From the NCBI GenBank assembly GCA_963846505.1, contig CAWJWD010000001.1:992001-1056000 (forward strand): DNA of 64,000 nt. Direction: 5' to 3'. The notes beneath the pieces were generated by a model. It made no database searches. It was not told the DNA's origin and was given only the letters and a program-made list of their open reading frames with translations. This DNA comes from JACVRW01 sp963846505. GTDB taxonomy: Bacteria; Actinomycetota; Thermoleophilia; Solirubrobacterales; Thermoleophilaceae. A program made the translations under genes and the position numbers. Of this stretch, positions 62,183 through 64,000 are shown piece by piece (positions within the stretch are counted from its first letter, which is position 1; each line of letters opens with the position of its first letter).

Positions 62183-62542
62183 TCAGTCCGCCGCGCCGGC
62201 GGCCACCGCCGCGAGCGCGTCGTCCCGGGAGCTGTGGATCGGAAAGACGCGGTCGAGGCCCGTGATCTCGAAGATCTTGGTGATGTTGTCGTCCGTGCAG
62301 ACGAGCGCCAACGAGCCGCCGGCCGGGCGCAGGCGCTTGACGCCGCCCACCAGCACGCCGAGCGTGGTGGAGTCGATGAACGTCGCCTTCGAGAGGTCGA
62401 CGACGATCTGCTTCTTGCCGGACTCGATCAGCTCGACCATCCGCTCCTTGAACTCCGGCGCGGTGTAGAGGTCCACCTCCCCGCCGAGTTCGATCACGTG
62501 CGTGACGTCGTCGATCGCCTCGTCTTCGATGTGGAAGTTCAC
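62183..62542 (-). CDS. STAS-domain anti-sigma factor antagonist
   Basis: This 119-residue STAS protein has VIELGGEVDLYTAPEF, then the phosphorylation loop FIDSTTLGVL with Ser58. SpoIIAA/RsbV-type antagonists bind an RsbW-like kinase when dephosphorylated, freeing a sigma factor. An RsbW-like protein at 43556 is a candidate partner; there is no sigma gene nearby. Confidence 0.93.
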   Translation of the reverse strand: MNFHIEDEAIDDVTHVIELGGEVDLYTAPEFKERMVELIESGKKQIVVDLSKATFIDSTTLGVLVGGVKRLRPAGGSLALVCTDDNITKIFEITGLDRVFPIHSSRDDALAAVAAGAAD

Positions 62543-62597
62543 TTCTCTCCTCAGTGTGTCGGGTGTTTCGCTGGCGCGCGAGCCCCCGACAATCTAC

Positions 62598-63272
62598 TCA
62601 GCTACCGCCGGCGGCGGCCTGCGCAGCCGTCACCTTCGACTGCTTCTTGATCTCCTTGATCTGTTTCACGAGCGCCTTGCGCTGACCTTTCGGAGCGAGG
62701 TCGAGGGCCTTGATCGTCGCCAGGTCGACCGTTCTCTTGTCGCCGGCGATCGTGGCCGCGGAGACCAGCTGCAGGTAGGCGTTCAGGTCGTCGGTGCGCT
62801 CGGCGATGATCCGGTATGCCTCTTGGGCGTCCGATGGGCGGTTGAGCGCGTCCACGCCGTAGAGCTGACCGGCGAGGCCCGCCAGGGACACGTTGACCTT
62901 GTCGTCGGCGAGCTTGCGGTAGCGCTGCCAGTAGGCGGCGGCGCGCTGCAAGTCGGCCTGGGCCTCGGGCGGGAACTGCGCCGCGCCCTCCGGGATCTTG
63001 GTAGACGCCAGCTGGTAGTAGTCGCGCACGAGGCCCCGCAACGCCGCCTCATTGCGCGGCTGGGTCTGCAACGTCTGCTCGCGCTTGTCGATCGACTCCT
63101 CGATCTGGTCGTTGCCGCTGTCGCTGCTGCCGCCGGTGAACGCGTCCAGCAAGCCGCCCGACACGCTGCCGCCGACCCCGAAGAAGACCAGGCCGCCGCC
63201 CATCAGCACCGCCAGCGAGGCGTAGACCACCTTGACGACGTTCTTGCGTCGGCCTCCGAGATCGAACAGCAT
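62598..63272 (-). CDS. Membrane-anchored helical (TPR-like) protein
   Basis: This 224-residue protein has one transmembrane helix (about 14-36), a Gly/Ser-rich linker, and an external helical region with TPR-like spacing (PRNEAALRGLVRDYYQLA, AAAYWQRYRKL, NAYLQLVSAATIAGDKRTVD). No enzyme motif is seen. It is 23 bases downstream of tatC on the same strand, so it may share its transcript. A scaffold role is a guess. Confidence 0.75.
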   Translation of the reverse strand: MLFDLGGRRKNVVKVVYASLAVLMGGGLVFFGVGGSVSGGLLDAFTGGSSDSGNDQIEESIDKREQTLQTQPRNEAALRGLVRDYYQLASTKIPEGAAQFPPEAQADLQRAAAYWQRYRKLADDKVNVSLAGLAGQLYGVDALNRPSDAQEAYRIIAERTDDLNAYLQLVSAATIAGDKRTVDLATIKALDLAPKGQRKALVKQIKEIKKQSKVTAAQAAAGGS

Positions 63273-63295
63273 GGTGGCGAAGGCTAGTAGGTCGG

Positions 63296-64000
63296 CTAGC
63301 CCTCGGCCGAGGCAACCTGATCGGGCACGTCCGAGCGCTTCGGCGTGAAGATCGTGGCGAGCCAGATGCTGAGCTCGTAGAGGGCCACCAGCGGTGCCAT
63401 CTCGAGCAGCAGCGTGACCGGGTCGAGCGTCGGCAGCAGCGACGCGAGGATGGCGATCGCGACGATCGCGTAGCCGCGCGACTGGCGCAGCTTCTGAGGC
63501 GTGACGACGCCGATGCGACAGGCCGCCAGGATCCCGATCGGGATCTGAAAGCCGATCCCCATCGCCAGCAGCAGCATCGTCACGAACGAGTAGTAGTCCC
63601 GCGCCCGCACCTCGATGTTGAACTGGTCCGAGTTGAAGTTCAGCAGGAACTGCATCGCCGGCGTGAGCACGATGAAGTAGCAGAACACCACGCCCGCGAT
63701 GAACAGCACCGGGACCAGCAGCAGCAGCGGCAGCGCCACGCGCCGCTCGCTGGCGCTGAAGGCGGGCAGGACGAAGGCGTAGAGCTGGTAGAGGATCACC
63801 GGCAGCGCCAGCAGGATCGCCGCGTAGGCCGAGTTCGTCAGCGTGACGTAGAAGGGCTCGGCCGGCCCCAGGGTGATCGGATGCAGCCCGTCCGGCAGCG
63901 GCGCGTTGAGGATCTTCAGGACGAGGTGGTTCTGCCAGCCGCAGATCGCCCAGGCGACCACGAAGGCCACGATCGAGACGATGAGCCGCGAGCGCAGCTC
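63296..64000 (-). CDS. tatC: Sec-independent protein translocase TatC, N-terminus cut by window edge
   Basis: TatC is the twin-arginine signal receptor of the Tat export pathway. The visible 234 residues begin with ELRSRLIVSIVAF, whose ELR-RL motif is the cytoplasmic signal-peptide site, and include AEPFYVTLTNSAYA, YQLYAFVLPAFSASERR (periplasm-facing E/P motif region) and six hydrophobic helices. The first codons lie beyond the right edge. TatA/B are not in the window. Confidence 0.96.
   Translation of the reverse strand, partial: ELRSRLIVSIVAFVVAWAICGWQNHLVLKILNAPLPDGLHPITLGPAEPFYVTLTNSAYAAILLALPVILYQLYAFVLPAFSASERRVALPLLLLVPVLFIAGVVFCYFIVLTPAMQFLLNFNSDQFNIEVRARDYYSFVTMLLLAMGIGFQIPIGILAACRIGVVTPQKLRQSRGYAIVAIAILASLLPTLDPVTLLLEMAPLVALYELSIWLATIFTPKRSDVPDQVASAEG

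Overview
The window is about 70% G+C, very densely coded, and has the look of a chromosome from a high-GC actinobacterium. Gene content and protein style (trehalose synthase TreT, actinobacterial-type cytochrome c maturation genes, an RDD protein, HxHH membrane proteins) point to the class Thermoleophilia, order Solirubrobacterales (Conexibacter/Solirubrobacter/Patulibacter-like). That placement is inference; no rRNA is present to confirm it.

Layout. 1-1562: a truncated R2-like diiron gene diverges from a TetR regulator that is coupled to an alpha/beta hydrolase; twin palindromes lie between and over their start codons. 1623-5379: rarA, an aldehyde dehydrogenase, and a convergent DUF2236 oxygenase. 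5416-14749: a cofactor superoperon: siroheme dehydrogenase, moaC, mog, the ccmABCD haem-export/cytochrome c maturation block, hemA, hemC, a cobA-hemD fusion, a SAM hydroxide adenosyltransferase and birA, mostly joined by start/stop overlaps. 14759-19179: accessory patch on the minus strand with a frameshifted hipA, hipB under a four-copy 27-bp operator array, and a helicase with several apparent frameshifts. 19391-24154: thioredoxin lipoprotein, acetyltransferase, galT, permease, unknown gene, thiI. 24200-27254: tRNA-Arg(CCT), a large unknown membrane protein, nudC. 27259-38157: pyrE, then envelope genes: a c-di-AMP (ydaO) riboswitch in front of an M23 peptidase, an L,D-transpeptidase, a CPBP protease, a HAD phosphatase, a mannosyltransferase, mscS, a class A penicillin-binding protein and thiL. 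38417-46672: degenerate M28-like membrane protein, response regulator/kinase/HtrA operon, RsbW-like protein, and a treT-GT20 pair. 47199-53661: the replication/translation operon rpsF-ssb-rpsR-rplI-dnaB-helicase loader-purA, interrupted between rpsF and ssb by a LAGLIDADG homing endonuclease. 53666-64000 (minus): RDD protein, a nucleotide-sugar (WbpABDI-like) cassette, class IV aminotransferase, pepT, an XRE regulator preceded by a 15-bp tandem repeat, tRNA-Lys(CTT) with its terminator, a STAS protein, a TPR-like membrane protein and the start-truncated tatC.

Expression style. Many transcription units seem to start leaderless: a TANNNT hexamer sits 6-8 bases before an ATG/GTG with no Shine-Dalgarno, and divergent genes may be separated by 0-36 bases. 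Inside operons genes are linked by ATGA/GTGA/TGATG overlaps.

Most notable items: the homing endonuclease inside the rpsF-ssb operon, with a duplicated helix-turn-helix module; the regular hipBA operator array overlapping a leaderless promoter; the CATG start codon shared by divergent genes with twin TetR-type palindromes; the 15-bp repeat array before an XRE regulator; and the two frameshifted accessory genes, which are either decaying or assembly errors.
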